NCBI GenBank assembly: GCA_005503215.1
Contig: SCNS01000004.1
Coordinates: forward strand, 241,881 to 305,880
Source: Sphingomonadaceae bacterium 3R27C6
GTDB taxonomy: Bacteria; Pseudomonadota; Alphaproteobacteria; Sphingomonadales; Sphingomonadaceae
Direction: 5' to 3'
DNA length: 64,000 nucleotides
Shown: positions 62,464 through 64,000 of the stretch, in pieces
Layout: each line of letters begins with the position of its first letter
Position numbering within the stretch: position 1 is the first letter of the stretch
Made by a program: the position numbers and the translations under genes
Notes under the pieces: generated by a model
Seen by the model: only the letters and a program-made list of their open reading frames with translations
Database searches by the model: none
Told to the model about the DNA's origin: nothing

Positions 62464-64000
62464 ATGCCCCCCAAATCCATATCGAAGCCGATACGCGCCC
62501 CGCGCCGGAAGCATTTGCTCCTGTCGACCGCTGCCGCCGCCCTCACGCTGACGCAAACGTCGCCGGCGCTTGCGCAATGCGTCTTCACCCCGACTGCCGG
62601 GAATGACACCCACGTCTGCAGCAGCGGCACCTCCCCCGCCGGCCTGAACGACCCGGGCGGCAACAACCAGCTGACGCTCCCCACCGGCGGAACCGGGACC
62701 ATCTCCGGCAATGTGACCTTTGGCGGCGGGACCGACGCGGTCGTGATGGATTCGGGCCGGATCAACGGCGGGGTCGATCAGGGGAATGGCGACGACCGTT
62801 TCCAGATCAGCGTCGGGACGGTCACCGGACAGGTGCAGCAAGGCGAAGGCATCGACGATTTCACGATGACCGGCGGCGAGATCAACACGCTCAACCAGGG
62901 CGGGTCGATGGACACGTTCCTGATGTCGGGCGGCCGCATCGTCGACGCGTTCGACGATGGCGACACCGCGCGGATGACGGGCGGACGGATCGGCCGCGTC
63001 AATATGAAGCTCGCCGACAACCTCTTCGACATGTCGGGCGGCATCATCGACCGCAACCTCGTCGCCGGTTTCGGCAACGACACGATCATCCTGTCGGGCG
63101 GCACGATCGGCGGCAATATCAGCGTGTCGGGCGGCACCGACAGCGTGACGATCACCGGCGGATCGGTCGGCGGCGACGTGCTGCTGAGCGTCGGCACCGA
63201 CAGCTTCACCTGGGACGGCGGCGGCGTCGTCCACGGCACGGTCGATCTCGGCGGCGACAATGACAGCGCGCGGCTGGTGGACCTGACGGCGGCGCATCTT
63301 GGCCGGTCGCCGCGGATAACCGGCGGCGAAGGCACCGACACGCTCACCTTCGACAATGTCACAAGCGGGGGAATCGCGCGCTTCGACGGCTGGGAACTGA
63401 TCCGGGCCACCAACGATAGCGAACTGACCTTCGACGGTTTCCTGACGCTTGGCGATGCGGGAACGGGCACCGGCCGTTTCGAACTCGACGCGTCGAGCAC
63501 GATCTTCGGCGGCGGCCTTCAGGGCGGGATTACGGCCTTTACCGCGGGGCAGCGCGCGACGCTGGTGAACGCCGGACGGATCGACCTGACCAACGGCGGC
63601 AATACGCCGGGCGACAGCTTCACCGTGCGCGGGGACTATGTCGGCGACAGCGGGTTGCTGCTTATCGATACCGTGCTCGGCGACGATACATCGCTGTCCG
63701 ACAAGCTGGTCATCGACGCGGGTGCCGCGTCGGGCACAACGGGAATCACCGTACTCAACGCTGGCGGCACCGGCGGCGTCACGGCGCAGAACGGCATCCT
63801 TGTCGTCGAGGCGATCAACGGCGGAACGACCGCGAGCGGCGCGTTCGCGCTCAACCAGCGCGTCGCCGTCGGCGCCTATGAATATTTCCTGTTCCGCGGC
63901 GGCACGACCACCGGCACGGGGGACAATTGGTATCTGCGCTCGACGCTGCCGCCCCCACCGGCACCCGCGGCCCCGCCGCCGCGGAACAGGAAATATTCAT
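62464..64000 (+). CDS. Autotransporter outer-membrane protein, N-terminal part
   Basis: The frame is open from the ATG at 62464 to the window end; the C-terminal barrel lies beyond. It has an extended signal peptide (basic N terminus, then LLLSTAAAALTLTQTSPALA). The passenger is beta-helical, with at least six Gly-rich repeats of about 17-21 residues, each with an (M/L/I)(T/S)GG(x)(I/V) core between Asp-containing turns. It ends in a pertactin-like block (GAYEYFLFRGGTTTGTG, then NWYLRSTLPPP) and a Pro/Ala linker. It is probably a surface adhesin or passenger of the type V secretion system. The last 26 bases may be artefactual. Confidence 0.85.
   Translation, partial: MPPKSISKPIRAPRRKHLLLSTAAAALTLTQTSPALAQCVFTPTAGNDTHVCSSGTSPAGLNDPGGNNQLTLPTGGTGTISGNVTFGGGTDAVVMDSGRINGGVDQGNGDDRFQISVGTVTGQVQQGEGIDDFTMTGGEINTLNQGGSMDTFLMSGGRIVDAFDDGDTARMTGGRIGRVNMKLADNLFDMSGGIIDRNLVAGFGNDTIILSGGTIGGNISVSGGTDSVTITGGSVGGDVLLSVGTDSFTWDGGGVVHGTVDLGGDNDSARLVDLTAAHLGRSPRITGGEGTDTLTFDNVTSGGIARFDGWELIRATNDSELTFDGFLTLGDAGTGTGRFELDASSTIFGGGLQGGITAFTAGQRATLVNAGRIDLTNGGNTPGDSFTVRGDYVGDSGLLLIDTVLGDDTSLSDKLVIDAGAASGTTGITVLNAGGTGGVTAQNGILVVEAINGGTTASGAFALNQRVAVGAYEYFLFRGGTTTGTGDNWYLRSTLPPPPAPAAPPPRNRKYS
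63878..64000. repeat. Perfect 26-base inverted repeat ending exactly at the window edge
   Basis: Bases 63878-63903, beginning ATGAATATTTCCTGTTCCGC, are exactly reverse-complemented at 63975-64000; the next base breaks the match and the spacer is 71 bases. The right arm stops at the last base of the window. In the autotransporter frame the right arm translates to RNRKYS, which is unlike a normal autotransporter linker. Confidence 0.85.

Noticed and set aside
62800..63300. Repeated GGCGGC-rich sequence suggesting a CRISPR or microsatellite
   Set aside because: The repeats are codons of Gly-Gly turns in an autotransporter passenger; units vary in length and no conserved direct repeat with spacers exists.

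Overview
The window is GC-rich alphaproteobacterial DNA, most likely from a sphingomonad (Sphingopyxis, Sphingomonas or Novosphingobium-like). Three things point there: an exosortase A (XrtA) exopolysaccharide locus; an envelope cluster in the order pyrH-frr-uppS-cdsA-dxr-rseP-bamA-skp-fabZ with no lpxD or lpxA beside fabZ, as expected where glycosphingolipid replaces LPS; and several small proteins and intergenic inverted repeats that I recognise from this group. Genes are tightly packed, often with ATGA, GTGA or TGATG overlaps. I found no rRNA, tRNA, CRISPR array or insertion sequence.

Bases 1-12160 are one arm of an XrtA/PEP-CTERM polysaccharide locus. A minus-strand operon encodes the Wza-like export lipoprotein, the chain-length determinant, the split tyrosine autokinase, an outer-membrane barrel protein, the ExeA-like ATPase and the start of a polysaccharide deacetylase. 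Next to it are a minus-strand pair (AMP-forming acyl ligase and PLP decarboxylase) and a divergent plus-strand set (FemAB-like acetyltransferase, acyl carrier protein, two exosortase-associated hydrolases). The second set looks like a small-molecule activation and transfer module serving the polymer. The exosortase and glycosyltransferases must lie outside the window.

Bases 12240-27280 are mixed housekeeping and accessory genes: trxB, a methyltransferase, a helix-turn-helix protein, trhO, a GMC oxidoreductase, a DJ-1/PfpI protein, a CorA-type Mg transporter whose leader appears to hide its own ribosome-binding site, malate synthase G, a membrane diguanylate cyclase and several hypotheticals. 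Bases 27332-31460 carry an arginine succinyltransferase (AST) segment: an M20 hydrolase, astA, astB and a spermidine-synthase-like protein, all overlapping or nearly so. Bases 31567-39940 hold a DUF5996 protein, two alpha/beta hydrolases, an MHS-family transporter, a DEAD-box helicase with a long structured leader, glpK and rpmE.

Bases 40055-51160 are the conserved envelope and translation cluster: fabZ, skp, bamA, rseP, dxr, cdsA, uppS, frr, pyrH, tsf and rpsB, all on the minus strand. A small membrane protein behind an alphaproteobacterial SOS-box-like site follows, then pssA-psd, icd, a CPA2 antiporter with an RCK domain, a two-domain M16 peptidase, a nitrilase-family amidase, a small secreted or membrane protein, a NUDIX hydrolase, a DUF4126 protein and the passenger of an autotransporter. 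The autotransporter frame runs off the window, and the last 26 bases are an exact inverted copy of sequence about 100 bases earlier, which looks like an assembly fold-back.
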